NCBI RefSeq assembly: GCF_947500655.1
Contig: NZ_CANMSK010000005.1
Span: forward strand, 124,001 to 188,000
Direction of reading: 5' to 3'
Length of the DNA stretch: 64,000 nucleotides
From: an uncultured Psychrosphaera sp.
GTDB lineage: Bacteria > Pseudomonadota > Gammaproteobacteria > Enterobacterales > Alteromonadaceae
Below the pieces are notes generated by a model, which saw only the letters and a program-made list of their open reading frames with translations, was not told the origin of the DNA and searched no databases. Both the position numbers and the translations under genes were made by a program. Positions 19,699 through 28,646 of the stretch are shown here, piece after piece (the stretch's first letter is position 1; each line of letters begins with the position of its first letter).

Positions 19699-20094
19699 AT
19701 GTCAGAAACCAAGGTACGCTTAGATAAATGGCTATGGGCCGCACGCTTTTATAAAACACGTTCTACTGCTACAGACATGATCAATGGTGGTAAAGTTCAT
19801 TATAATGGCCAAAGATGTAAAGCATCAAAACTTGTAGATGTGGGTGCAAGCGTAAAATTGCGCCAAGGCTACGATTCAAAAACGGTCATAGTGAAGATAG
19901 TTTCAGACAAGCGACAGAAGTTTGAAATAGCCCAAACCTTCTACCAAGAAACTGATGAGAGCCTAGAATTGCGACAAAGCGATCAACTTGCGCGCGAGCA
20001 AAGTATCGCGTTTTCACCGAGACCAGATAAAAAGCCAGATAAAAAACAACGCAGAACCTTAATTAATTTTAAAAATACCGATAACTTTGAGTAA
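19699..20094 (+). CDS. hslR: Ribosome-associated heat shock protein Hsp15
   Basis: A 131-residue S4-domain RNA-binding protein. The S4 fold starts immediately with VRLDKWLWAARFYKTRS and contains GGKVHYNGQRCKASKLVDVGA. The C-terminus is basic (PDKKPDKKQRRT). Hsp15 binds free 50S subunits carrying a stalled nascent chain. It lies 9 bases before hslO, the same pairing as in E. coli. I did not see a convincing heat-shock (sigma-32) promoter upstream. Confidence 0.93.
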   Translation: MSETKVRLDKWLWAARFYKTRSTATDMINGGKVHYNGQRCKASKLVDVGASVKLRQGYDSKTVIVKIVSDKRQKFEIAQTFYQETDESLELRQSDQLAREQSIAFSPRPDKKPDKKQRRTLINFKNTDNFE

Positions 20095-20103
20095 CAACAC
20101 CTT

Positions 20104-20988
20104 ATGACTGAGAAAAACACACAAGACTTATTACACAGATATATTTTTGAACAACGTCACGTTCGTGGCGAAATTGTGCAAATGAGTCACAGCTATAATG
20201 CCATGCTAGAAAACCACCAATATCCAGATGTTGTAAAACAAATACTTGGGGAATTACTAGCTATCACTAGCTTATTAACAGCAACCATTAAATTTGAAGG
20301 TGATATTAGTATTCAACTTCAAGGTGATGGTCCGCTTAGTTATGCCGTGGTTAATGGTAATAACAAACAACAAATGCGTGCTACTGCTAAATATAAAGAC
20401 GATATAAAACCCGGAACTATTCCTGAATTGATTGGCTCTGGCTATATGGTGATCACAATTGCACCGGATCAAGGTGAACGTTATCAAGGTGTTGCAGCAT
20501 TAGATAAAGACTCGTTAACCTTATGTATTGAAGATTATTTTAAAAACTCTGAGCAACTACGCACTCGAGTTTGGCTTGCTACCGATACATCTGAGCACAA
20601 CGGTAAATCGGCAGGAATGTTATTACAAATACTACCTGTTGAAGCAAAAGCTAACGATGACTTTACTCACTTAGAAGCATTAACTAACACGATTAAAGAT
20701 GAAGAGTTATTAAATCTGCCAGCCAAAGAAGTACTAACTCGGCTGTACCATGAAGATAATCCAGTGTTATTTGAGCCTCAAGAGATCACTTATGAATGTG
20801 GCTGTTCTCGTGAGAAAACATCTGCTGCTATCTTAAAACTAAGTTTTGATGATGCAATGGCATTAATCGAAGAACGTGGTGATATAGAGATAACATGTCA
20901 GTTCTGCTTAACCGATTATCATTTTGATGCGGTAGACGTAGAAGCCCTATTTAAAGATTCAGCTGAGCAAAGTGATTCTATTAATTAG
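20104..20988 (+). CDS. hslO: Redox-regulated chaperone Hsp33
   Basis: A 294-residue cytosolic holdase. The C-terminal redox switch has four cysteines as CGC near residue 239 and CQFC near 271, which coordinate zinc when reduced. Oxidation releases zinc and activates chaperone function under bleach or peroxide stress. The N-terminal core is typical, with VRGEIVQM near residue 19. It is co-transcribed with hslR. Confidence 0.95.
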   Translation: MTEKNTQDLLHRYIFEQRHVRGEIVQMSHSYNAMLENHQYPDVVKQILGELLAITSLLTATIKFEGDISIQLQGDGPLSYAVVNGNNKQQMRATAKYKDDIKPGTIPELIGSGYMVITIAPDQGERYQGVAALDKDSLTLCIEDYFKNSEQLRTRVWLATDTSEHNGKSAGMLLQILPVEAKANDDFTHLEALTNTIKDEELLNLPAKEVLTRLYHEDNPVLFEPQEITYECGCSREKTSAAILKLSFDDAMALIEERGDIEITCQFCLTDYHFDAVDVEALFKDSAEQSDSIN

Positions 20989-21001
20989 TCCGATGTTAAA
21001 C

Positions 21002-21032
21002 ATTAATTGCTTGTTTTAAAAAAGCAATTAAT
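21002..21032 (+). terminator. Possible terminator after hslO
   Basis: ATTAATTGCTT (21002-21012) and AAGCAATTAAT (21022-21032) form an 11-bp stem just after the hslO stop. There is no T tract downstream, so termination strength is doubtful. Confidence 0.4.
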
Positions 21033-21082
21033 ACATGTAGAATCAAGCATATCCAAATATATAAGGTTACTAAAACAATAAT

Positions 21083-22726
21083 ATGAAATTAATTAAACAA
21101 TTTAGTCTAACTGCGTTAGTTGCATCATTTGTAACTGTACTTGCAGCATGTTCTGAATCAACTGATACCGCTAGCGTTGAAAAATCACGCATACAAGCTC
21201 ACCTAGAATTTCTTGCTGACGATCAATTGCAAGGTCGAGATACTGGTAGCCGAGGCCATGAAATAGCAGCAAATTATGTTGCCGCAGAATTCAAAAAAAT
21301 TGGTTTAATACCAGCTGGCACAGACGGTTATATGCAGCGTGTTCCATTTAGACGTGCGTATTTAGATCAAACCAGCACAGTTGTTAAGATTGGTTCTGGT
21401 GCTAAAACTATTGAACTAAAATACCCTCAAGATTATATGATGGGTGCTAGCACATCAACTACAGAATCAAGTGTAAAAGCAGAAGTGGTTTTTGTTGGTT
21501 ATGGTTTAGTAGCGGAAGATTATAACTATGATGATTATGCCGGTTTAGATGTTGAAGGCAAAATTGTTGTCGCTTTAACCGGTCGCCCGAAAGCATGGCC
21601 ATCTGAAGAAGGTGCTCATTTAGGATCTGGTAAAGTTAAATCTGAAAATGCAGCAAAACATGGCGCGATTGGCTTTGTAACATTACATACCCCAAAAAGA
21701 GAAAAAGTACGCTCTTATACAACATCTCTTAACTATCTAAACGCTCCAAGTCTTCGTTGGTTAGATAAAGACGACGCTCCATTTGGTGTGCAAAAGCAAT
21801 TTAAAGGTGGCGCATACTTAAATATCGACGCGGGTAAAAAGCTATTTGCAAATGCACCAACACAGTTAGAAGACATTTTCACTTTAGATAATGAAGATAA
21901 AGAAATTAAAGGTTTTCCTTTAAATACCAGCATTGAAATTGCATCTAAATCTAGTCATGAAAAAATCAGTTCACCAAACGTAGTGGCAATTTTACCAGGT
22001 TCAGATCCTGTATTAAAAGATGAGTACGTAGTATTTACCGCTCACCTTGATCACATTGGTTTAGCAAAAGACGTAACAACTAAAGATCGTATCAATAATG
22101 GTGCAATGGATAATGCCTCTGGTGTTGCTGTATTATTAGAAACTGCACGTGTATTAGCAAATTCTGAACGTCCACGTCGTTCTATTTTATTCACGGTTGT
22201 TACCGCTGAAGAAAAAGGCTTATTAGGCGCAAGTTACTTTGCCAATAACCCTACGGTTCCATTATCGTCAATGGTTGCCAACGTGAACTTAGATATGCCT
22301 GTATTGTTGTATGATTTTGCTGACGTAATTGCTTTTGGTGCAAATCATAGCTCTTTAGGCGCGGTTGTTGAAAAAGCTGCTGGTGAATTAGGTATTGGTT
22401 TAAGCCCAGATCCTATGCCAGAACAAGCTATATTTACTCGTTCAGATCATTACAACTTTGTAAAAAAAGGTGTTCCAGCTGTATTCTTAATGACTGGCTT
22501 CACTTCAAAAACTGAAGGCGAAGATGGCGGAAAAGTTTGGGGTGAGTTTTTTGCCAAGCATTACCACAAACCATCTGATTCATTAGATTTACCAATTAAC
22601 TATGACGCAGCGAAAGTGTTTGCCGATGTTAATATCCGTATTGGTTTAACAATAGCAAACCAAGACGAACGTCCTTACTGGTTAGAAGATAGTTTCTTTG
22701 GTAAAACGTTTGGACAAACTAAGTAG
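21083..22726 (+). CDS. M28 family metallopeptidase lipoprotein
   Basis: A 547-residue exported aminopeptidase. The leader ends TVLAAC, with Cys23 the likely lipidation site. A PA-type insert lies at about residues 130-250. The M28 zinc site is visible: TAHLDHIG, MDNASGVAVLLE, the catalytic TAEEKGLLGA, NLDMP and the terminal HYHKPSD. Family members remove N-terminal residues from peptides using two zinc ions. As an envelope lipoprotein it probably trims peptides for nutrition. It stands alone with its own terminator. Confidence 0.9.
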   Translation: MKLIKQFSLTALVASFVTVLAACSESTDTASVEKSRIQAHLEFLADDQLQGRDTGSRGHEIAANYVAAEFKKIGLIPAGTDGYMQRVPFRRAYLDQTSTVVKIGSGAKTIELKYPQDYMMGASTSTTESSVKAEVVFVGYGLVAEDYNYDDYAGLDVEGKIVVALTGRPKAWPSEEGAHLGSGKVKSENAAKHGAIGFVTLHTPKREKVRSYTTSLNYLNAPSLRWLDKDDAPFGVQKQFKGGAYLNIDAGKKLFANAPTQLEDIFTLDNEDKEIKGFPLNTSIEIASKSSHEKISSPNVVAILPGSDPVLKDEYVVFTAHLDHIGLAKDVTTKDRINNGAMDNASGVAVLLETARVLANSERPRRSILFTVVTAEEKGLLGASYFANNPTVPLSSMVANVNLDMPVLLYDFADVIAFGANHSSLGAVVEKAAGELGIGLSPDPMPEQAIFTRSDHYNFVKKGVPAVFLMTGFTSKTEGEDGGKVWGEFFAKHYHKPSDSLDLPINYDAAKVFADVNIRIGLTIANQDERPYWLEDSFFGKTFGQTK

Positions 22727-22808
22727 TTCAGTTAACTGAACAACTAAGCTTGTTAGAAAGCTAGGTTTATAAACCAATTAAACCGTAACTTATGTTACGG
22801 TTTTTTTT
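22726..22808 (+). terminator. Palindrome and rho-independent terminator after the M28 gene
   Basis: A perfect 16-base palindrome GTTCAGTTAACTGAAC lies at 22726-22741, overlapping the last base of the stop codon. A clear terminator follows: AAACCGTAAC (22780-22789), loop TTAT, GTTACGGTTT and a T tract to 22808. Confidence 0.85.
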
Positions 22809-22934
22809 CACGTTGTGATCAACTCACAATGGATTTTGCGTACTTTATTGAGTCTGAACTAGAGGCTGTTTATCGCCGCTTAAACTAACTTAGAGTCTAC
22901 TTTTTGGAACGGCTTACGGCTTATTTTCAGCCAT

Positions 22935-22962
22935 AAAAAAAGGCGCTAAATAAGCGCCTTCT
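22935..22962 (-). terminator. Rho-independent terminator of fadE
   Basis: AAGGCGCT and AGCGCCTT form a GC-rich stem around AAAT at 22940-22960. The minus-strand transcript ends in a U run, from the A tract at 22935-22940. It lies about 30 bases after the fadE stop. Confidence 0.85.
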
Positions 22963-22991
22963 TTAATCTGTTATTTACATAACAATATATT

Positions 22992-25214
22992 TTATACTTT
23001 AGGAGCATCAATATTAGTGATTAACTCTAAATCAAAAGTATATTCATCAACCGCAATAGCTAGTTTACGTTTTGCATCGTAAGCAGTTAATTTATCTTTT
23101 TCTTCCGCTGTTATTACATCAGCAGCTAAAGACACATCAACTAAACCAGCAAATCTTAATTGTTTCTTAACTTTACCAGAGCGAGTTGCAGCTTTCATTT
23201 TATCTAACAATGGAAGCACATCTAATTTAGCTTTATAAGCATCCTCTAGTACGGTGAAACCATCACGGCCAACCATGCTAACTAAAGAAGTAAGAGTCTT
23301 CTTAGCTGCATCATCTTTCAATGTTGCTTCAGCAAGGTCAGTTATCATTTTGTCAGATATTTTTGAACGTTTGATAAACGGCATCGCTAAACTCGCACCT
23401 AAGAAACCAGAAACGAATCTATTAGGGAAGTTATCTGTGTACGCAAACAATGCATCTTCAGCTTGTTTTAATGCCCAAGTTGTACCGTGGTTGAAGTATG
23501 GTTTTAACTCTTCACGACAGTCGCTTTGCAAGTAAAACTTAATATTCCCCATAGCCATGAATAAGTAACTCATTACGTCACCTAAACGAGCAGATAGCAT
23601 TTCTTTACGTTTTAAATCACCGCCAAGAACTAATAATGCAAAATCAGCTTGAACTGCTAATGCTGAAGACAAACGATTAATTTGTTTTTCAAATTTCTTA
23701 ACCATAGGCTCTGCATTTTTACCACGGCCAAAACCTGGTAAGTAAGCAGTTGCAATACCACGTAAAAAGTTTTTAGTACTGTAGCCAATCGTTTTACGCA
23801 TTAACTTATTAAATTCTTTATCCGCTGCTTTATCTTCAGAGTGAATTACAGAAATTAAGTCTTGAACATATGGGTGACAACGAGTTGCACCTTGACCAAA
23901 GATCATTAAGTTACGAGTTAAGATATTTGCACCTTCAACCGTAATACCGATTGGTGTTGCAAAGTAAGCACTTGCTAATACATTGTTAGGACCCATTTGG
24001 ATACCTTTACCAGCTTGCACGTCCATACCTGCTTCAAGACAATCACGACCCATTTCAGTCATGTGATATTTAGCCATTGCAGTAATAACTGACGGTTTTA
24101 AACCTGCATCTAACGAGTTCAATACTAAGTGACGCATTGATTCTAAGTTGTAAGTTAAGCCACCAATTAGCGCTAATTGCTCTTGGATACCTTCAAACTT
24201 ACCAATCGGCATACCAAATTGCTCACGAATTGCAGCGTATTCAGATGTTGATTTAAGAGAAGCGTGACCAGTTGCACAACCATTAGCAGGTAATGAAACA
24301 CCACGTCCAGCACCTAAACAAGCCACTAGCATTTGCCAGCCTTTACCGATGTTTTTCTGTCCACCGATAACGAATTCCATTGGTACAAATACATCTGTAC
24401 CACGTGTAGTACCGTTATAGAATTTAACGCCTAACGGGTTATGACGGTTACCAGTTTCCACACCTTCATAGTCTGTAGGTAGTAATAAACAGGTAATACC
24501 TAAATCTTCTTCATCACCTAAAAGGTTATCTGGGTCATACGCTTTAACAGCAAGACCAAGTACAGTGGCGATTGGTGCTAACGTAATGTAACGCTTGTCC
24601 CAAGTACAACGTAAACCAACAACTTCTTCGCCGTTATACATGCCTTTAGTAACAATAGCTGTATCTGGAATACCACCAGCATCAGAACCAGCTTCTGGGC
24701 TAGTTAGTGCAAAACATGGAATTTCTAAACCGTCAGATAAACGCGGTAAATAATGTTGTTTCTGCTCATCTGTACCAAAGTGAGCTAGTAACTCACCTGG
24801 ACCCAATGAGTTAGGAACCATTACTGTTGTGGCAATTGGGTTACTTTTTGTTGAGATACGCGCAACAATAGTAGAACTAGCATAAGCACTAAATTCTAAT
24901 CCACCAAATTCTTGAGGAATGATGAACGAGAAAAATTTATGATCTTTTAAGTGCTGTAAAATACGTGGTGGAATATGAATATTGTTGTGTATTTCTACAT
25001 CATCCAACATTTCTAACAATTCTTCTAACGGACCATCGATGAAAGCTTGCTCGCGCTCCGTTAATTTCGAAGGGGCAGTCTGTAACAAAGCGTTAAAATC
25101 TGGTTTGCCTTGATAAATTGATGCTTCAAGCCATGTATCTCCAGCGTCTAGAGCTTCTTGCTCTGTGCGAGAAATTTCAGGTAAAATTTTTCTAAATGAC
25201 GTTCTTAGGCTCAT
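22992..25214 (-). CDS. fadE: Acyl-CoA dehydrogenase FadE
   Basis: A 740-residue FAD-dependent dehydrogenase for the first step of fatty acid beta-oxidation. The acyl-CoA dehydrogenase core spans roughly residues 75-460, with FALTSPEAGSDAGGIPD, CTWDKRYITLAP and GKFEGIQEQLA. The C-terminal part is the DUF1974-type extension typical of FadE. It lacks the long hydrophobic N-terminus of E. coli FadE (814 residues), as in many marine relatives. A FadR-like operator lies about 90-105 bases upstream, suggesting repression when fatty acids are absent. Confidence 0.9.
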   Translation of the reverse strand: MSLRTSFRKILPEISRTEQEALDAGDTWLEASIYQGKPDFNALLQTAPSKLTEREQAFIDGPLEELLEMLDDVEIHNNIHIPPRILQHLKDHKFFSFIIPQEFGGLEFSAYASSTIVARISTKSNPIATTVMVPNSLGPGELLAHFGTDEQKQHYLPRLSDGLEIPCFALTSPEAGSDAGGIPDTAIVTKGMYNGEEVVGLRCTWDKRYITLAPIATVLGLAVKAYDPDNLLGDEEDLGITCLLLPTDYEGVETGNRHNPLGVKFYNGTTRGTDVFVPMEFVIGGQKNIGKGWQMLVACLGAGRGVSLPANGCATGHASLKSTSEYAAIREQFGMPIGKFEGIQEQLALIGGLTYNLESMRHLVLNSLDAGLKPSVITAMAKYHMTEMGRDCLEAGMDVQAGKGIQMGPNNVLASAYFATPIGITVEGANILTRNLMIFGQGATRCHPYVQDLISVIHSEDKAADKEFNKLMRKTIGYSTKNFLRGIATAYLPGFGRGKNAEPMVKKFEKQINRLSSALAVQADFALLVLGGDLKRKEMLSARLGDVMSYLFMAMGNIKFYLQSDCREELKPYFNHGTTWALKQAEDALFAYTDNFPNRFVSGFLGASLAMPFIKRSKISDKMITDLAEATLKDDAAKKTLTSLVSMVGRDGFTVLEDAYKAKLDVLPLLDKMKAATRSGKVKKQLRFAGLVDVSLAADVITAEEKDKLTAYDAKRKLAIAVDEYTFDLELITNIDAPKV

Positions 25215-25301
25215 GATTGCCCCTCTGTTGTTTGTTTTATAGTTATTCCAAGTATAGGACTTGGTTTCAGATTCAGTTAAATATAATACATATTAAAACA
25301 C

Positions 25302-25318
25302 AACTGGTCTGATGTCTT
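25302..25318. promoter_or_regulatory. FadR-like operator upstream of fadE
   Basis: AACTGGTCTGATGTCTT matches the left arm of the FadR consensus (AACTGGTCnGACCTGTT type) almost completely. The wider site is also an inverted repeat, ACTGGT-N10-ACCAGT, at 25303-25324. It lies in the divergent fadE/comM spacer, nearer fadE. The match is seen in the sequence; FadR control is inferred from known beta-oxidation regulons. Confidence 0.6.
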
Positions 25319-25454
25319 ACCAGTCAGTGTATTAACTTTTTACTAAAAAAGAAAGTATTTCGTCTTAATAATTTCCATATGAGCTACAAAACAACATTGA
25401 ATATTAATAATTTAAAACTATATTTGTATTAATAATAGGGAAATTGGAGCGTTC

Positions 25455-26969
25455 ATGTCATTTGCTACTGTATATAGTCGAGCTAGAGTTGGTATTGATG
25501 CACCGCTAGTTACCATAGAAGTTCATATATCAAATGGCCTACCTTCATTCCAAATTGTTGGACTGCCTGATGCCAGCGTTAGAGAGTCTCGTGATCGCGT
25601 TCGTAGTGCTTTAGTAAATAGCGACTTTCAATTTCCACAAACAAGATTAACCGTAAACTTATCACCTGCTGATATACCAAAAGAAGGCGCACGTTTTGAT
25701 TTAGCTATTGCTGTTGGTATTCTAGCTGCCTCCGCGCAAGTCCCTATCGATAAGTTAAATCAATACGAGTTTTACGGTGAACTGGGTTTAAATGGCGATG
25801 TACGTGGAATAATAGGTGAAATACCCACAACTATTGCCTGTGGTAATGCCAATCGCATTTGTATCCTCCCTCAATCAAATAGTTTACAGGCAGGCTTAGT
25901 TGAAACCACAGAGATGCTAGAAGCTGCGACCTTAATGGCTGTTTTTCATCATTTAACCGGACAGCAAAACTTGTCCTTTATCACTCCAGTGCAAACTCCT
26001 GAGTATGAAGTAGTTAATGTGCAAAATGATTTGAGCGATGTTATTGGTCAGGTTATGGCAAAACGTGCATTAGAAATTGCCGCTGCAGGTCAACATAACT
26101 TATTATTTTTAGGGCCGCCAGGAACAGGAAAGTCGATGCTGGCGTCAAGACTTGCCAGCATTCTTCCTGCGATGTCGATAGAAGAGGCATTACAAACCGC
26201 CGCGATTCATTCAATAAGCGGTAAGCCATTCGACTTTACTCAATGGCGAACCCGCCCTTTCCGTAATCCTCATCACACAGCATCCGGTGTTGCTTTAGTT
26301 GGAGGTGGTAGCGTACCTAAACCTGGTGAAATTTCCTTATCTCATAATGGAGTCTTGTTTTTAGACGAACTGCCAGAATTTGACCGTAAAGTTTTAGATG
26401 TATTACGCGAGCCGATGGAAACGGGAGAAATTACAATTTCCCGTGCAACTCAGCAAGCTGACTTTCCAGCTCGTTTTCAATTTGTTGGTGCATTAAACCC
26501 AAGTCCAACAGGTCATCATAATGATGGCCGCTGTACCTCAGATCAGGTTTTAAAATACTTAAATAAAATATCAGGACCTTTATTAGACAGAATAGATATT
26601 CAAATAGATGTTCCCGCATTACCCAAAGGCGCATTAACTCAAAATACAGAAGAAAGAGAAACCTCTGCAAGCGTTAGAGAGCGAGTAAATAGAGCAAGAG
26701 AGGTGATGTTATCTAGATCGGGAAAGCCTAATGCCTTACTTTCCAGTAAAGAGGTATCTAAATATTGTTTATTAGTTAAAGAAGATCAGATATTTTTGGA
26801 ACATACTATTCATCAACTCAAAATGTCGATTAGGGCTTACCATAAAATATTAAAAGTGGCCCGAACAATAGCCGACTTACAGCAATGTCAAAACATAACC
26901 CGAACACATTTAATTGAGGCACTCAACTACCGAGCAATGGACAGGCTGTTAGCGCATTTGAGTCAGTAA
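25455..26969 (+). CDS. comM: YifB/ComM family Mg-chelatase-like AAA+ ATPase
   Basis: A 504-residue AAA+ protein with GGAG 8 bases before the ATG. An N-terminal Lon-protease-like/ChlI domain (about 20-145) precedes the Mg-chelatase AAA module. Walker A is GPPGTGKS at residues 220-227 and Walker B is GVLFLDELPEF near 300. A C-terminal domain follows. ComM is a DNA helicase that promotes branch migration during natural transformation. The window also has comF, but these two genes alone do not show competence. Confidence 0.92.
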   Translation: MSFATVYSRARVGIDAPLVTIEVHISNGLPSFQIVGLPDASVRESRDRVRSALVNSDFQFPQTRLTVNLSPADIPKEGARFDLAIAVGILAASAQVPIDKLNQYEFYGELGLNGDVRGIIGEIPTTIACGNANRICILPQSNSLQAGLVETTEMLEAATLMAVFHHLTGQQNLSFITPVQTPEYEVVNVQNDLSDVIGQVMAKRALEIAAAGQHNLLFLGPPGTGKSMLASRLASILPAMSIEEALQTAAIHSISGKPFDFTQWRTRPFRNPHHTASGVALVGGGSVPKPGEISLSHNGVLFLDELPEFDRKVLDVLREPMETGEITISRATQQADFPARFQFVGALNPSPTGHHNDGRCTSDQVLKYLNKISGPLLDRIDIQIDVPALPKGALTQNTEERETSASVRERVNRAREVMLSRSGKPNALLSSKEVSKYCLLVKEDQIFLEHTIHQLKMSIRAYHKILKVARTIADLQQCQNITRTHLIEALNYRAMDRLLAHLSQ

Positions 26970-27016
26970 CAAATGCTAATAAAGAGTACTGATTACGTAG
27001 CCAATAAGCTTAATAG

Positions 27017-27997
27017 TTAAATTAATTGCTCAGACTTCATCCATAAGTAACAATCCTCTAACATTACGTCAATAGAGATATTATCGACATAACCTAATTC
27101 CGTTACCGATTTATGGCTTGAGGCTACTACTCGTTTTGAAACCATGATGGCTTTTTCTGGAGTCATGGTTGGCTCTTTCTTAGTTAATAAAGACAACCAA
27201 TAAGAAGTATAACCAACCATACTTAATAGCCACTGAGGAACCGTTTTATTTGGTGTGTCTTTACCTAGCAGTTTTCCAATTTTTGTAACCACTTCAAGAA
27301 AGGCACAATCCGTCCCTGCTAAAATATAGTTCTCTCCAATTTTACCTTTTTCAAATGCAGCAATATGTGCAGCGGCTACTTCATCAACATGACAGTAAGA
27401 ACCTTCTCCAGAAGGGACACCAGGCAAATCTCCATTATTGATCATGGTAAATAATTGAGACCAATTTTGTTTGTCGTGCGAACCTATAATTGCACATGGA
27501 TTGAGTATTACAGCATCTAACTTTCTAAAATGAACAGCATCTTTAACTATTTTTTCACCTGAGTACTTGGTCTTTAAATAGTTAATATTACTCTGCATTG
27601 CCGTACTTTTATCATCTTCAGTAATAGTTTTAGTATGAAAGCCATAAGCAGAAATAGAAGAGGTATGAATAAAGCGTTTAACTTTTTTTTGTAACGCCAC
27701 TTCAACTAGGTTTTGGGTTGCAATAACGTTTACTTGAAATTGCCTTTCGTTATTACAAGCCCACATGTTTGTGTCACCTGCAATATGGAAAATAGCGTCT
27801 AGATCATCAGGGACTATTTTTTGTAACTCATTAATATCAGCCAGCGTGCCTTCAACTAAAGTAACGCCTAGCTTTTCTAAATCGGCAACATTTGAGTTAT
27901 GGCGATGCATAGCCGTTACCTGCCAATTATTAGCGAGTAACTGTTTAATAACGTGAAAACCTAAAAAACCAGTTCCACCTGTAACAAATGCTTTCAT
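27017..27997 (-). CDS. NAD(P)-dependent epimerase/dehydratase (extended SDR)
   Basis: A 326-residue extended short-chain dehydrogenase of the dihydroflavonol-4-reductase-like type. The N-terminal dinucleotide site is TGGTGFLGFHV at residues 7-17. Catalytic residues include Ser in HTSSISAYG near 122 and the YxxxK motif YLKTK near 150. Substrate cannot be assigned from sequence. It lies just downstream of the tRNA-Arg on the same strand and converges with comM. Confidence 0.82.
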   Translation of the reverse strand: MKAFVTGGTGFLGFHVIKQLLANNWQVTAMHRHNSNVADLEKLGVTLVEGTLADINELQKIVPDDLDAIFHIAGDTNMWACNNERQFQVNVIATQNLVEVALQKKVKRFIHTSSISAYGFHTKTITEDDKSTAMQSNINYLKTKYSGEKIVKDAVHFRKLDAVILNPCAIIGSHDKQNWSQLFTMINNGDLPGVPSGEGSYCHVDEVAAAHIAAFEKGKIGENYILAGTDCAFLEVVTKIGKLLGKDTPNKTVPQWLLSMVGYTSYWLSLLTKKEPTMTPEKAIMVSKRVVASSHKSVTELGYVDNISIDVMLEDCYLWMKSEQLI

Positions 27998-28095
27998 AAT
28001 ATTTTTGCTGTTTTAACAATTAATGTATAGATATATACAGTTAAAATTTTGATTAGTGAAGTAGTAATGATTTTAAAGATAGATTTCTTGATTAA

Positions 28096-28170
28096 TGGCG
28101 CTCTCGGCAGGAATCGAACCTGCGACTCATCCTCCGGAGGGACGCGTGAGATCCACTTCACCACGAGAGC
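28096..28170 (-). tRNA. tRNA-Arg (anticodon CCG)
   Basis: A 75-base cloverleaf on the minus strand. The acceptor is GCTCTCG/CGAGAGC and the D stem GTGA/TCAC. The anticodon stem is CGTCC/GGATG with loop CTCCGGA, giving anticodon CCG. The variable loop has 4 bases and the T arm is GCAGG-TTCGATT-CCTGC. Discriminator G73 is followed by an encoded CCA. It reads arginine CGG codons. Upstream a TAGAAT with a GC-rich discriminator (28205-28210, minus strand) could be a -10 box of a growth-rate-controlled promoter. Confidence 0.95.
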
Positions 28171-28463
28171 GCAAATAGCTTTAAACAGTCGCTTAAGCGC
28201 GAGCATTCTAATCAATAAAAATATTATTTACTACCTCATAATAAATAACTTTTTTCGAATTAATCAGTAGATCCGGATATTACAGTCCCTTACCAAACGG
28301 TAAGATACATCAGTGATAGAAACAGTTATCTACTTTTTGATAAAAAGTTCACTTTTACCTTTTCAAATTCACGAGATATGACTTAGTATAAGAGTAATTT
28401 AAACTAGTAATTTCTGTGCTTTGTACTTTAATTACCCATTATCTCATTTTTTGGAGAAGATAT

Positions 28464-28646
28464 ATGTCACTAATGTCCGTTGATGAAGTTGCTGAATTTT
28501 TAGGTGTGAAAGACGTTCGAGTTAACCGTTTAGAACGCGAACATTTGTTAAATGCAGCTGATAAAGATCCTGATGGAAAACCGTTGTTTGATAAAGCTGA
28601 CGTTGAAAAATATAAAGAAATCGCATTACGTTTAGGCGGTCTTTAA
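28464..28646 (+). CDS. Small helix-turn-helix (excisionase/MerR-like) protein
   Basis: A 60-residue protein. I start at the ATG at 28464, which has GGAG about 8 bases upstream; an upstream in-frame ATG at 28416 would add a non-conserved leader. MSVDEVAEFLGVKDVRVNRLE at residues 4-24 is a winged helix-turn-helix start as in HTH_17 proteins, and LFDKADVEKYKE is the usual follow-on helix. Such proteins can be phage excisionases or small chromosomal regulators. No integrase is nearby. Its stop overlaps that of the convergent kinase gene by 4 bases. Target unknown. Confidence 0.7.
   Translation: MSLMSVDEVAEFLGVKDVRVNRLEREHLLNAADKDPDGKPLFDKADVEKYKEIALRLGGL

Noticed and set aside
22813..22829. CRP-like dyad TTGTGA-TCAAC-TCACAA
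   Set aside because: The spacing between TGTGA and TCACA is 5 bases rather than 6, and it lies between convergent genes where no promoter is expected.
28023..28040. LexA-box-like sequence ATGTATAGATATATACAG before the SDR gene
   Set aside because: The arms are 12 bases apart and the left arm is ATG, not CTG; the LexA box needs CTG-N10-CAG.
28049..28270. Open frames on both strands across the tRNA (such as one encoding GRNRTCDSSSGG)
   Set aside because: They are translations of the tRNA-Arg gene, a well-known annotation artefact.
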